Source: an uncultured Oscillospiraceae bacterium
Lineage (GTDB): Bacteria; Bacillota; Clostridia; Oscillospirales; Oscillospiraceae
Direction: 5' to 3'
Assembly: GCA_934659425.1 (NCBI GenBank)
Contig: CAKUHU010000001.1
Location: forward strand, 310,001 to 374,000
Length of the DNA: 64,000 nt
In this document: positions 14,633-23,388 of the stretch, piece after piece
Numbering within the stretch: position 1 is the first letter of the stretch
Layout of the letters: each line of letters begins with the position of its first letter
Made by a program: the position numbers and the translations under genes
The notes under the pieces: model-generated
Seen by the model: the letters and a program-made list of their open reading frames with translations, nothing else
The model's database searches: none
Told to the model about the DNA's origin: nothing

Positions 14633-15961
14633 ATGAAGAAGAAATTGCTTGCACTGGGTCTTACTGCAGCAATGACAGTGGGACTGCTGGCCGGCTGCGG
14701 CGGCGATAAAACCGCATCTAATTCTGAAGATCCGGGATCCGGCGGCTCCGGCTCTGCTTCCGGAGCGGTTTATTATCTCAACTTCAAGCCGGAGCAGAAC
14801 AACCAGTGGCAGGATTTGGCCAAGGCCTATACTGAGCTGACGGGTGTGCCCGTCACCATAGTTACCGCCGCTTCCGGTAATTACGAGACCACGCTGATGG
14901 CTGAGATGGGCAAATCCGGTGCGCCCACTCTGTTCCAGGTCAACGGCCCCGTGGGCCTGGCCAACTGGAAGGATTATTGTTATGACCTCTCTGATTCCGA
15001 CGTCTACGGACAGTTGACCAGCGATGCCTTTGCGCTGAAGGACGGTGATGCCGTTTTGGGGATCGCCTATCTTACCGAAACCTACGGGATCATCGTAAAC
15101 AAGGCTCTGCTGGAGCAGGCTGGTTATACCTTGGAGGACATCCAGTCCTTTGCCGATCTGAAGAAGGTAGCCGAAGACATCACCGCCCGTAAGGATGAGT
15201 TGGGCTTTGCCGCCTTCTCCTCCGCTGGTATGGACGGCTCTTCTGACTGGCGCTTCAAGACCCACCTGGCCAATCTGCCCATCTACTTTGAATATCAGGC
15301 CGATGGCATCAGTGCCACTGACGCCATCAAGGGCACTTACCTGGACAATTACCGCGATATCTGGGATCTATATATCAACAATTCCACCTGTGACCCCAAG
15401 GAGCTCTCTGCCAAGACCGGCGATGACTCCCGCAATGAGTTCCTGGCTGGTGAGGCCGTCTTTTTCCAGAACGGCTCTTGGGAGTACGGCAACCTGACCG
15501 GCGACGGCCAGTTTAGCGATGACAACTTGGCCATGATCCCCATCTACTTCGGTGTGGGCGACGAGGCCAACCAAGGCCTGTGCACCGGCACGGAGAACTA
15601 TTGGTGTGTCAATAAGGATGCCAGCGCTGAGGACATTCAGGCCACGCTGGACTTTCTGAACTGGTGCGTTACCTCTGAGACGGGCACCAAGGCCATGGCC
15701 AATGATATGGGCTTCGTCATTCCCTTCAAGGCCGCGCAGGAATCCCCCAATCTGTTTGTCAAGCAGGATGCGGAGATGACCGCCGCCGGAAAGATCCCCG
15801 TGTCATGGAACTTTACCACCATGCCCTCTGAGGAGTGGAAGAATGTCCTCGGCACCGCTCTGACGGCCTATGCTGCCGACCAGACTGACGCAAACTGGGA
15901 TGCGGTAGTGGCTGCCTTCGTGGACAACTGGGCTGCCGAATACGCATTGGCCAACGGCTGA
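14633..15961 (+). CDS. ABC transporter sugar-binding lipoprotein
   Basis: A 442-residue extracellular binding protein of the MalE/UgpB class. The signal peptide has lipobox LLAGC (lipidated Cys22), followed by a Gly/Ser-rich tether (about 28-44) and a two-lobe family 1 binding domain. The start ATG 14633 follows AAAGGAGGAACTG. Two MalF- and MalG-type permeases, a LacI regulator and MalQ follow. The substrate is therefore likely an alpha-glucan oligosaccharide, though the sequence of the binding protein does not prove it. No ATPase gene is present; a shared MsmK-type ATPase elsewhere is expected. Confidence 0.92.
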   Translation: MKKKLLALGLTAAMTVGLLAGCGGDKTASNSEDPGSGGSGSASGAVYYLNFKPEQNNQWQDLAKAYTELTGVPVTIVTAASGNYETTLMAEMGKSGAPTLFQVNGPVGLANWKDYCYDLSDSDVYGQLTSDAFALKDGDAVLGIAYLTETYGIIVNKALLEQAGYTLEDIQSFADLKKVAEDITARKDELGFAAFSSAGMDGSSDWRFKTHLANLPIYFEYQADGISATDAIKGTYLDNYRDIWDLYINNSTCDPKELSAKTGDDSRNEFLAGEAVFFQNGSWEYGNLTGDGQFSDDNLAMIPIYFGVGDEANQGLCTGTENYWCVNKDASAEDIQATLDFLNWCVTSETGTKAMANDMGFVIPFKAAQESPNLFVKQDAEMTAAGKIPVSWNFTTMPSEEWKNVLGTALTAYAADQTDANWDAVVAAFVDNWAAEYALANG

Positions 15962-16056
15962 TTTCAATGAGAGAATTTTTCAAAGGGGGCGGGCGCTGCC
16001 CGTCCCTTTTGGAGGTATGAAGCGTGAAAAAGCTTCTGTGGAGGTGAATCCGAGCA

Positions 16057-16908
16057 ATGGAACGTGCCTTAAAGCGTTACGGCCCTATTTTCCTGCTTCC
16101 CACAGTGTTGGCCTTTGCGATTGGATTTGTTGTTCCCTTCCTGGAGGGCGTCTATCTCTCCTTCTGCCAATTCAACACGGTGAAGGATGCCGCATGGGTG
16201 GGCATCAGCAATTATCAAAGGGCGCTGGCCGATACCCAGTTCGTCCATTCCTTTTGGTTCACCGTGGCTTTCGCTGTGGTTTCCATCCTCCTGATCAACG
16301 TGTTTGCCTTTGCCCTGGCCCTGCTTCTGACGAGAAAGCTAAAAGGGACCAATTTTTTCCGCTCGGTGTTCTTTATGCCCAACCTTATCGGCGGCATTGT
16401 GCTGGGCTATATTTGGCAAATCCTGATCAACTGCGTTCTCTCCTTGGTGGGAGAGCCCTTGCTGGCGCTGAATTCCACAGCGGGTTACTGGGGACTGATT
16501 ATCCTGATGTGTTGGCAGCAGATCGGCTACATGATGATCATCTATATTGCAGGGCTCCAGGCGGTGCCTGACACCTTGATTGAGGCCGCCCAGATCGACG
16601 GGGCCACCTCCTGGCAAACACTGTGGAAGGTAAAGCTGCCCATGGTGATGCCCTCCATCACGATCTGCACATTTTTGACCCTGACCAACGGCTTTAAGCT
16701 TTTCGACCAAAACTTGGCCCTCACCGCCGGTGAGCCTGGCCATGCGACCGAGATGCTGGCACTGAATATCTATTATACCTTCTACAGCCGCGCTGGAGCA
16801 CAGTGGAAGGGCTTGGGTCAAGCCAAGGCGGTCTTGTTCTGTATTTTAGTGGTGGCCATCTCTATGTTCCAATTAAAGGTCACCCGTTCCCGGGAGGTGC
16901 AGCAGTAA
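16057..16908 (+). CDS. ABC sugar permease, MalF/UgpA type
   Basis: A 283-residue inner-membrane permease with six predicted helices. The binding-protein-dependent transport signature is around residues 180-200 (TLIEAAQIDGATSWQTLWKV), the EAA loop that contacts the ATPase. ATG 16057 follows a GGAGGTG site. The stop overlaps the next permease start by one base (TAATG), so the two are coupled. Confidence 0.93.
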   Translation: MERALKRYGPIFLLPTVLAFAIGFVVPFLEGVYLSFCQFNTVKDAAWVGISNYQRALADTQFVHSFWFTVAFAVVSILLINVFAFALALLLTRKLKGTNFFRSVFFMPNLIGGIVLGYIWQILINCVLSLVGEPLLALNSTAGYWGLIILMCWQQIGYMMIIYIAGLQAVPDTLIEAAQIDGATSWQTLWKVKLPMVMPSITICTFLTLTNGFKLFDQNLALTAGEPGHATEMLALNIYYTFYSRAGAQWKGLGQAKAVLFCILVVAISMFQLKVTRSREVQQ

Positions 16909-17750
16909 TGGTCAAGCGGAAAAAAGCGGCAAACATCCTGCTCATTGTTTTTTTGTCTGCGCTGAGTGCGGCCTATGTCTACCCTGTATTCATGATCCTC
17001 ATCAACTCCTTGAAGGTGGAGCGGGCCATCAGCACCTCTTCGGTGTTTCAGCTTCCCACTGCCGAGATTTTTGCGGGACTGGAGAACTATAAAACGGCCA
17101 TCATCTCCCAGGGTTTTCTGCAATCACTGGGATACAGCCTTTTTATCACGATCTCTTCCGTGGTTTTGATCCTGATCTGCTGTTCTATGTGCGCTTGGTA
17201 TATCACCCGCGTGAAGAGCCGTATCAGCAAGGCGCTTTATTTCCTGTTTGTGCTGTCAATGGTGGTGCCCTTTCAGATGGTGATGTTTACCCTGTCCCGG
17301 ACAGCGGACAGCTTGAAGCTGAACACCCCGTGGAACATCTGCATCATCTACCTGGGCTTCGGCGCGGGCCTTGCCGTGTTTATGTTCTGTGGCTTTGTCC
17401 GCTCGGTGCCCATCGAGGTGGAGGAGGCATCCATGATCGATGGCTGTAATCCCCTTCAGACCTTTTTCTTTATTGTGTTTCCCATGCTGAAGCCCACCTT
17501 AGTCTCTGTGGGCATTTTGGAGGCTATGTGGGTGTGGAACGACTACCTGCTGCCTACTTTGGTACTGGATATCAAGAAGTACATGACCATTCCCATGCTG
17601 ATCCAGCGCTTCCGGGGCAGCTTCGGCAAGGTGGAGATGGGGCCTATGATGGCCTGTATCATGATGACCATCATTCCCATCATCATCGTCTATCTGCTGG
17701 GGCAGAAGTATATCATCAAGGGTGTGGCGGCTGGAGCTGTCAAGGGATAG
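16908..17750 (+). CDS. ABC sugar permease, MalG/UgpE type
   Basis: A 280-residue permease with six predicted helices and an EAA loop (VEEASMIDGCNPLQTFFFIV). It forms the heterodimeric channel with the upstream permease. Start ATG 16908 has GGGAGGTG 8 nt upstream. The EAA loop has Ser-Met in place of the more usual Ala-Ala after the Glu-Ala. Confidence 0.93.
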   Translation: MVKRKKAANILLIVFLSALSAAYVYPVFMILINSLKVERAISTSSVFQLPTAEIFAGLENYKTAIISQGFLQSLGYSLFITISSVVLILICCSMCAWYITRVKSRISKALYFLFVLSMVVPFQMVMFTLSRTADSLKLNTPWNICIIYLGFGAGLAVFMFCGFVRSVPIEVEEASMIDGCNPLQTFFFIVFPMLKPTLVSVGILEAMWVWNDYLLPTLVLDIKKYMTIPMLIQRFRGSFGKVEMGPMMACIMMTIIPIIIVYLLGQKYIIKGVAAGAVKG

Positions 17751-17760
17751 GGTGAAGCAA

Positions 17761-18780
17761 ATGACAATCAAAGATGTGGCTCAGCGTTCTGGATATGCCG
17801 TAGGCACGGTCTCGCGGGTCATCAATGGGCACCCGGATGTTAGCGATGAGGCCAGGGTCAAGATCATGGCCGTGGTGGAGGAGATGGGCTTTCATCCCAA
17901 TGACAACGCCAGGCACCTGAAGCAGCGGGGAGGAAACGGCATCGCCATCATCGTCAAGGGCACCCGCAACCTGCTGTTTGCATCCATCTTGGAAGAGATG
18001 CAGAGCAGGATCAAGGGGGCGGGCCGTGCCGCCGCCGTCTATTACCTGGATGAAGACAACGATGAAGTGGAACAGGCCGTCCGTGTCTGCCGGGAGTTTA
18101 AGCCTCTGGGGATTCTCTTCCTGGGCGGTAATCAGAACAATTTTGAAAGGCGGTTCGGGGCTGTAAAATGCCCCTGCGTTTTGGTGACCACCCGGGCGGA
18201 CACCATGGGCTTTAAAAACCTCTCCAGCGTCTCCACCGATGACGCAGAGGGGGCGGCCCAAGCCATCCGCCACCTGATCTCTGCCGGCCACCGGAACATC
18301 GGTGTGATCGGGGGCCATCCCTGTGAGGGCGTTGGAGTGGGCGGCGCCAACATCAGCCAGAGCCGGCTTTTCGGCTGCCGAAAGGGATTTATGGAAGCGG
18401 GGATTCCGTTTGACGAGGAGCGGCAGTTTGTGGCCGCCCGGTTCTCTATGCTGGGCGGTTATGAGGGGGCCGGCGAACTGCTGGACCGGTGTCCGGGATT
18501 GACAGCGATCTTTGCTATGGCCGATGTGATGGCCATTGGCGCCCTGCGGGCCATCCGCGACCGGGGCCTCCGAGTGCCCGAAGACATTTCGCTGATAGGC
18601 TATGACGGCATTGAGCAGGCGGACTACTGCTTTCCGCGGCTGACCACCATTCAGCAGCATGCCGGCCAACTGGCCCGGCGGGGGGTGGACATCCTGCTCC
18701 GGCAGGTCAAGGGTGGCGCGGCCATCCATGAGATCGTGCCCTTTCAGCTCTCATGCGGGGAGAGCGTGAGAGAGGTGTGA
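17761..18780 (+). CDS. LacI/GalR-family transcriptional repressor
   Basis: A 339-residue regulator. The N-terminal helix-turn-helix (residues 1-46: MTIKDVAQRSGYAVGTVSRV...) and hinge helix are followed by a periplasmic-binding-protein-like effector domain (about 60-335). It is encoded 10 nt after the second permease, so it is probably autoregulated with the operon. It most likely binds the ACGT-centred palindromes at 14577 and 14411 and releases them when the imported sugar binds. An upstream start at 17722 would overlap the permease and is not preferred. Confidence 0.92.
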   Translation: MTIKDVAQRSGYAVGTVSRVINGHPDVSDEARVKIMAVVEEMGFHPNDNARHLKQRGGNGIAIIVKGTRNLLFASILEEMQSRIKGAGRAAAVYYLDEDNDEVEQAVRVCREFKPLGILFLGGNQNNFERRFGAVKCPCVLVTTRADTMGFKNLSSVSTDDAEGAAQAIRHLISAGHRNIGVIGGHPCEGVGVGGANISQSRLFGCRKGFMEAGIPFDEERQFVAARFSMLGGYEGAGELLDRCPGLTAIFAMADVMAIGALRAIRDRGLRVPEDISLIGYDGIEQADYCFPRLTTIQQHAGQLARRGVDILLRQVKGGAAIHEIVPFQLSCGESVREV

Positions 18781-18820
18781 CAGGCGTGATACGATACTTT
18801 ATTTGGGGAGCTGATGCCAT

Positions 18821-20302
18821 TTGAGAACCAGCGGCGTACTGATGCACTTGTCAAGTCTGCCCTCCCCCTGGGGGATCGGCACTATGGGGCGGGCAGCCCG
18901 GGACTTTGCCGATTTTCTCTCCGCCGGGGGACAGAGCTATTGGCAGATTTTGCCTATTGGTCCCACCAGCTATGGAGATTCCCCCTATCAGAGCTTCTCT
19001 ACCTTTGCCGGTAACCCCTACTTCATTGACCTGGACGAGCTGGCAGAGGAGGGGCTGCTGGAGCGGGAAGAGTATGAGCCGCTGGACTGGGGGGCCGATC
19101 CAAAGCAGGTGGATTATGGCTTGCTGTATGAAAAACGTTATCCGATCCTGCGCAGGGCGGTGGAGCGGCTGTTGGCCTCTCCGCCGGAGGATTATCCCCT
19201 CTTTTTAGCGGAAAATGACACCTGGATTCCCGACTACGCCCTCTTTATGGCCCTGAAGGACGCCCATGGGGGTTGCCCCTGGTGGGATTGGGAGGAACCG
19301 CTCCGCCGCCGGGAGATAGGTGCCCTGGCCCAAGTTCGCGGTGAGCTTGCAGGGAGTGTGGCCTTTTGGCAGGGGGTGCAGTATCTCTTCTTTCACCAGT
19401 GGCGGGCATTGAAAGAATATGCCAACCGGCAGGGCATCTTTTTCGTCGGAGACCTGCCCATCTATGTGGCGGGGGACTCCGCTGACGTATGGGCCCGACC
19501 GGAGCAGTTTCAGCTGGGAGAAGACCTGCGCCCTGTGGAGGTGGCCGGCTGCCCGCCGGACGGATTTTCCGCCGAAGGCCAGCTTTGGGGGAACCCCCTC
19601 TTTGACTGGGAGAAGATGGAGCAGGACGGCTATACCTGGTGGATCGAGCGCATCTGGCGGCAGAGGGGGTTTTATGATGTCCTCCGCATTGATCACTTCC
19701 GGGGCTTTGATGCCTACTATGCCATTCCCTATGGGGAAGAGACGGCGAAGAATGGCCGCTGGCGGCCGGGACCGGGCATGAAGCTGTTCCGGGCGGTGGA
19801 GGCCGCTTTGGGCAGGCAGGATATCATCGCCGAGGATCTGGGCTTTCTCACCGACTCGGTGCGGCAGCTTTTGAAGGACTCCGGTTTTCCCGGCATGAAG
19901 GTGCTGGAGTTTGCCTTTGACAGTCGGGAGGAGAGCGACTATCTGCCCCACAATTATGGTCGGCACTGTGTGGCCTATGTGGGGACCCATGACAACGATA
20001 CTGCCCTGGGCTGGATGAATACCGCCGCCCAGCCGGACAGGGAATTCGCCGTTGATTACCTGAAGCTTACACAGGCGGAAGGTTATCACTGGGGACTTAT
20101 GCGGGGGGCTTGGGCCTCGGCAGCTGACCTGGCGGTGGTGCAGGCCCAGGACCTTTTGGGTCTGGGCAGTGAGGGTCGGATGAACGTGCCGTCCACCTTG
20201 GGAGACAACTGGAAATGGCGGGCACTGCCGGGGGATTTTTCCCCTGAGCTGGCTCGGCATCTCCGGCACGAGACGGAGGTCTACCGGCGTTTGCCTAAAT
20301 AA
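18821..20302 (+). CDS. malQ: 4-alpha-glucanotransferase (GH77, amylomaltase)
   Basis: Cytoplasmic enzyme that transfers alpha-1,4-glucan segments, allowing growth on maltodextrins. The 493-residue product begins with the family motif MRTSGVLMHLSSLPSPWGIG, has the nucleophile Asp291 in LRIDHFRGFD, the acid/base Glu338 in IIAEDLG and the transition-state Asp in GTHDNDT. The start is TTG 18821 with GGGGAG upstream; no ATG keeps the conserved N terminus. It ends the sugar operon, pointing to a malto-oligosaccharide substrate. No maltodextrin phosphorylase or amylase is present in the window. Confidence 0.95.
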   Translation: MRTSGVLMHLSSLPSPWGIGTMGRAARDFADFLSAGGQSYWQILPIGPTSYGDSPYQSFSTFAGNPYFIDLDELAEEGLLEREEYEPLDWGADPKQVDYGLLYEKRYPILRRAVERLLASPPEDYPLFLAENDTWIPDYALFMALKDAHGGCPWWDWEEPLRRREIGALAQVRGELAGSVAFWQGVQYLFFHQWRALKEYANRQGIFFVGDLPIYVAGDSADVWARPEQFQLGEDLRPVEVAGCPPDGFSAEGQLWGNPLFDWEKMEQDGYTWWIERIWRQRGFYDVLRIDHFRGFDAYYAIPYGEETAKNGRWRPGPGMKLFRAVEAALGRQDIIAEDLGFLTDSVRQLLKDSGFPGMKVLEFAFDSREESDYLPHNYGRHCVAYVGTHDNDTALGWMNTAAQPDREFAVDYLKLTQAEGYHWGLMRGAWASAADLAVVQAQDLLGLGSEGRMNVPSTLGDNWKWRALPGDFSPELARHLRHETEVYRRLPK

Positions 20303-20340
20303 AAAGGTGCTCCATCCACAACAGGATGGAGCACCTTTCT
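20303..20340 (+). terminator. Terminator of the sugar operon
   Basis: A perfect 15-bp hairpin (20303-20317/20324-20338) with a T-rich tail follows the malQ stop. Confidence 0.92.
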
Positions 20341-20407
20341 TTTGGCGGAGAAGAGGAGAGAGCACAGAGAAAACGGGGCTGCAGGAAATGCTGTGAAGAG
20401 AGAGCGC

Positions 20408-20438
20408 GGCCGCCGGCCCATCTTCCGGGCCGGCGGCC
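20408..20438 (-). terminator. GC-rich hairpin after the germination operon
   Basis: Perfect 12-bp arms, 20408-20419 and 20427-20438, lie 8 nt past the stop of the gene at 20446. The downstream side on the minus strand is not T-rich, so termination may be weak or factor-assisted. Confidence 0.55.
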
Positions 20439-20445
20439 ATTTTGG

Positions 20446-20883
20446 TCATCTGCCCAGTGTGGTTTGAAAGCCGCTGCAATTTCCGCCGACGCAGCCCCCT
20501 TGGATGGGACTGGTGGTCCCCACGCCAGACTGGGAGAAAAGGGGATTACTCATCTGCCAGGGGCGGCGTCCGGGGAGATAGAAGGTGACAAATTTGACCG
20601 AGAAGATGTCGCAGGTGACGAAGGTCTGGCTGATCTCTTCGTAAAGGGTGAGCACACTGGTGCCCACGGCATAGAGAATGCCAGCCTTCTGCATGACGGT
20701 TTGAGTGCCGATGAGAAACTCCACTACGACATATTCGCCCAGGTTATCGGCTAAAAACTGCTGCATGGAGCCCTCCATGGCGGGGGTATCAAAGTCTTGG
20801 ACGGGCGGGGTATTGATGGAACTGTTTTGGCTGGCACCGGTGAGGGCAACGTTCTGCATCGCCTCGGGGTAGAGTCTTGCCAT
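20446..20883 (-). CDS. Probable GerQ-like spore coat protein
   Basis: A 145-residue protein not recognised by a strong motif. The middle (about 35-105; MQQFLADNLGEYVVVEFLIGTQTVMQKAGILYAVG) is predicted to be a small beta-rich domain like the C-terminal part of GerQ/YwdL. The C terminus is Gly/Ser/Cys-rich (GGCVGGNC), a common feature of coat proteins. It is encoded 15 nt after a CwlJ hydrolase, and in Bacillus cwlJ and gerQ are adjacent and GerQ is needed for CwlJ placement in the spore. The assignment rests mainly on that context. Confidence 0.5.
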   Translation of the reverse strand: MARLYPEAMQNVALTGASQNSSINTPPVQDFDTPAMEGSMQQFLADNLGEYVVVEFLIGTQTVMQKAGILYAVGTSVLTLYEEISQTFVTCDIFSVKFVTFYLPGRRPWQMSNPLFSQSGVGTTSPIQGGCVGGNCSGFQTTLGR

Positions 20884-20898
20884 AAATATATAACCTCC

Positions 20899-21333
20899 TT
20901 AAGTATCCGCGTAAGCGTCCGTTGGGTTGTAAAAACAGTGGTCGCCGATACGGATCACAAAGGATCCCACGGCGGTGGGAAAATTAGGCCGGCAGGTAGG
21001 GCTGTACGGGTTGAAAAACCAGAGCGCGGAGCCCAGGTTGGACAGCCGGTTTCCCGCCATGGCCCACTCGGCAATGTCCCAGTGGACCTGCTCCAGTGCC
21101 ATGTTGTAAATGTTTTGGGAATTGTACTTTCCGCCCACTGTCTCCATTGCGCAGACGAATTGTCCCGGCTGGAACACCACGTCCCGCACGGTTTTGTACC
21201 TGGAATACTCCCCATATGTAACATTTACGCGGTTCATGACGACACTGGCCACCGCTTTCATTCCATTCTCTCCCTCGCCTCCGGCCTCACATTGAATGAT
21301 GCGGGCCAAAAGTTCCAAGTCGGAATATGCCAT
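20899..21333 (-). CDS. cwlJ: Spore cortex-lytic hydrolase, CwlJ type
   Basis: A 144-residue Hydrolase_2 (SleB/CwlJ) catalytic domain with no signal peptide or peptidoglycan-binding domain, as in CwlJ. The core ARIIQCEAGGEGENGMKAVA holds the presumed catalytic Glu. CwlJ degrades muramic-lactam cortex when Ca-dipicolinate is released during germination. ATG 21333 follows AAGGAGTGAG; a longer frame from 21459 runs through the upstream gene and is rejected. It lies in a three-gene operon with a membrane protein and the GerQ-like gene. Confidence 0.9.
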   Translation of the reverse strand: MAYSDLELLARIIQCEAGGEGENGMKAVASVVMNRVNVTYGEYSRYKTVRDVVFQPGQFVCAMETVGGKYNSQNIYNMALEQVHWDIAEWAMAGNRLSNLGSALWFFNPYSPTCRPNFPTAVGSFVIRIGDHCFYNPTDAYADT

Positions 21334-21347
21334 TGTCTCACTCCTTT

Positions 21348-21764
21348 TTATGCGGGCAAGTCCCCCTCCTCCAGAGAACTGCTTTGGCCGCTGCCTGCCG
21401 TAAATTCCAGGTTCTCCAGCCGCAGGATGGCGGCGGAGAGGACCAGGATGGAGGCCCATAGGTTGACTTGAGCGGAGCGCCGTGCCTCTGGATCACTCCC
21501 TTGACACGCTGACCGCCAAGTCTGAAAGGCCAGACAGAGGAAAAAGCCCAGGCATCCCACGGTGATCCCGCCTGCGGCGTGCTTGAGGGGATAGACGCTG
21601 GGGCAAGGGGAGGGATCTCCTCCCGACAAAGCCGAGCAGAGCTGGTCGCGCTGGATGAGGACGGACCAAAAAGAGAGAAGGATGCCAAAAATGAGGAGCC
21701 TGAAAAAGATCAGGGAAGTGTCCGTCACTTTTAGGGCCTCCCGTAAGGCACGCTGTTCTTCCAT
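21348..21764 (-). CDS. Hypothetical membrane protein of the germination operon
   Basis: A 138-residue protein with three predicted helices (about 20-38, 67-85 and 105-122). Its N terminus is charged and its C-terminal tail is acidic. It is the first gene of the operon leading to cwlJ; the cwlJ ribosome site lies between the two. ATG 21764 follows GGAGGGGGGAG. The family is not recognised; a sporulation role is inferred from context only. Confidence 0.65.
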   Translation of the reverse strand: MEEQRALREALKVTDTSLIFFRLLIFGILLSFWSVLIQRDQLCSALSGGDPSPCPSVYPLKHAAGGITVGCLGFFLCLAFQTWRSACQGSDPEARRSAQVNLWASILVLSAAILRLENLEFTAGSGQSSSLEEGDLPA

Positions 21765-21852
21765 GGGTTCTCCCCCCCTCCGGCCCGTTTCAAAGCATTC
21801 TACGCAGGAAAGGCGGAAAAGGTGAGGAGAAGCGGTCAAATGGGATTCTCCC

Positions 21853-21881
21853 TTGTATGGGGAAGGGAAAGATGGTATAAT
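21853..21881 (+). promoter_or_regulatory. Promoter of pyrE
   Basis: TTGTAT (21853-21858), a 17-bp spacer and TATAAT (21876-21881). The leader is about 30 nt long and shows no PyrR-type structure. Confidence 0.7.
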
Positions 21882-21919
21882 ATTTTGACTTTTCAGAAGA
21901 GAAACAGGGAGGGGTCCAC

Positions 21920-22591
21920 ATGACCTATCAGGAAGAATTCATCACATTCATGGTGCGTTCCGGAGTGCTGACCTTTGGGGACTTTACCACAAAATCGGGG
22001 CGAAAGACCCCCTACTTCATCAACACCGGCAATTACAAAACGGGAGCGCAGGCGTCTCAGCTGGGAGACTATTACGCCGCCTGCATCCAGCAGAACTTGC
22101 CCGATGGGGTAGACTGCCTTTTTGGCCCCGCGTACAAGGGCATTCCGCTGACAGTGGCTGCCGCCTCCAGTCTGTACCGCAGCTATGGCAGGGATCTGCC
22201 TTACTGCTTTAACCGGAAGGAGGCTAAGGATCACGGAGAGGGAGGCACCATGGTGGGCTATCAGCCCCAGACCGGTGACCGGGTGGTCATCGTGGAGGAT
22301 GTGGTTACCGCCGGCACCGCTGTGCGGGAGACCATAGAGCTTTTTCAGCATGTGGCCGCCGTAAAGCTGACCGCCCTCATCGTCTCAGTCGACCGGATGG
22401 AGCGGGGAACTGGAGAGAAGACTACCATCAACGAACTGCGGGAGACGTATGGCATCCAGGTCTTCCCCATCGTCACGGTGCGGCAGGTTATGGATTTTCT
22501 TTACAACCGGGAGATCGACGGGAGGATATACATCGACGATGCCGTGAAGGCCCGGATGGAGGCCTATCTGGAGAAATATGGCGGGCAGTAG
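21920..22591 (+). CDS. pyrE: Orotate phosphoribosyltransferase
   Basis: Joins orotate to PRPP to give OMP in pyrimidine synthesis. The 223-residue product has the PRPP-binding motif VVIVEDVVTAGTAVRE (near residues 115-130) and the flexible loop with RKEAKDHGEGG. It is away from other pyr genes. The ribosome site GGGAGGGG precedes ATG 21920. Length is normal for the family. Confidence 0.95.
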   Translation: MTYQEEFITFMVRSGVLTFGDFTTKSGRKTPYFINTGNYKTGAQASQLGDYYAACIQQNLPDGVDCLFGPAYKGIPLTVAAASSLYRSYGRDLPYCFNRKEAKDHGEGGTMVGYQPQTGDRVVIVEDVVTAGTAVRETIELFQHVAAVKLTALIVSVDRMERGTGEKTTINELRETYGIQVFPIVTVRQVMDFLYNREIDGRIYIDDAVKARMEAYLEKYGGQ

Positions 22592-22623
22592 GGCGAAAGA
22601 AAAGGGATGGGGGAAGGAAAGTT

Positions 22624-23295
22624 ATGTCTATACATAACGGCCACCGACAGCGAATGAAAGAGGAGTTTTTGGCCCGGCCGGAGTCTTTTCCGGACCATAA
22701 GCTGTTGGAACTGCTGCTTTTTTATGCGAACCCAAGAGGGGATACCAACCCCACCGCCCATGCGCTCATAGACCGCTTCGGTTCTTTGTCCGGTGTGATG
22801 GATGCCCTGCCGGAAGAGCTGGCCAAGGTCCCCGGTGTGGGGGGTCACGCCATTGCCCTTCTTAAGGCGGTGAAAGAGGGAGCAGGCCGTTATTTCACTT
22901 CCCGCACGAACTTGGATGAAATAATCGGGAGCACAGAGGATATCTACCATATTTTGCGGCCCTATTTCTTCGGTGCCCGGAACGAGCGGATATGCCTGCT
23001 GTGCTTGGATGGAAAGGGCAAATGCTTGGGCGTGCGCCAGATCGGGGAGGGGAATGTCAATGCTGCCGAGGTCAGGACCCGGAGTATTGTAGAGGCAGCG
23101 CTGTCGCTCAATGCCGCCCAGGTGGTCTTGGCCCACAACCATATCTCCGGCCTGGCACTGCCCTCGAATGAGGATAAGGTTACCACGCAATATCTGGCCA
23201 AGGTGCTCGCCTCTGTAGGGGTGACGCTGATGGATCATATGATTTTTACAGATGACGACATGGTCTCTATCCGGGAAAGCGGGATCCCCTTCTGA
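22624..23295 (+). CDS. radC: RadC-family JAMM-domain protein
   Basis: A 223-residue protein with an N-terminal helix-hairpin-helix part (about 35-75; VPGVGGHAIALL) and a C-terminal JAMM metallo-hydrolase-like domain with the metal motif HNHISGLALPSNED. The family name comes from a disproved radiation phenotype; its biochemical role is still uncertain. It lies between pyrE and uvrB, 32 nt after pyrE, and may be read from the pyrE promoter. Confidence 0.93.
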   Translation: MSIHNGHRQRMKEEFLARPESFPDHKLLELLLFYANPRGDTNPTAHALIDRFGSLSGVMDALPEELAKVPGVGGHAIALLKAVKEGAGRYFTSRTNLDEIIGSTEDIYHILRPYFFGARNERICLLCLDGKGKCLGVRQIGEGNVNAAEVRTRSIVEAALSLNAAQVVLAHNHISGLALPSNEDKVTTQYLAKVLASVGVTLMDHMIFTDDDMVSIRESGIPF

Positions 23296-23329
23296 AACGG
23301 CAAAAGAGAGAAAATTGTGTGTTCCCCTA

Positions 23330-23358
23330 TTGCAATCGAACAAATGTTTTGGTACAAT
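23330..23358 (+). promoter_or_regulatory. uvrB promoter with embedded LexA box
   Basis: TTGCAA (23330-23335), a 17-bp spacer and TACAAT (23353-23358). Within the spacer, CGAACAAATGTTTT (23337-23350) matches 13 of 14 positions of the Gram-positive LexA consensus CGAACRNRYGTTYC. LexA bound there would cover both promoter elements, so uvrB is likely SOS-induced. Confidence 0.85.
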
Positions 23359-23388
23359 GGTGAAAATCCAATGGAGTGAGGTGTGCCT

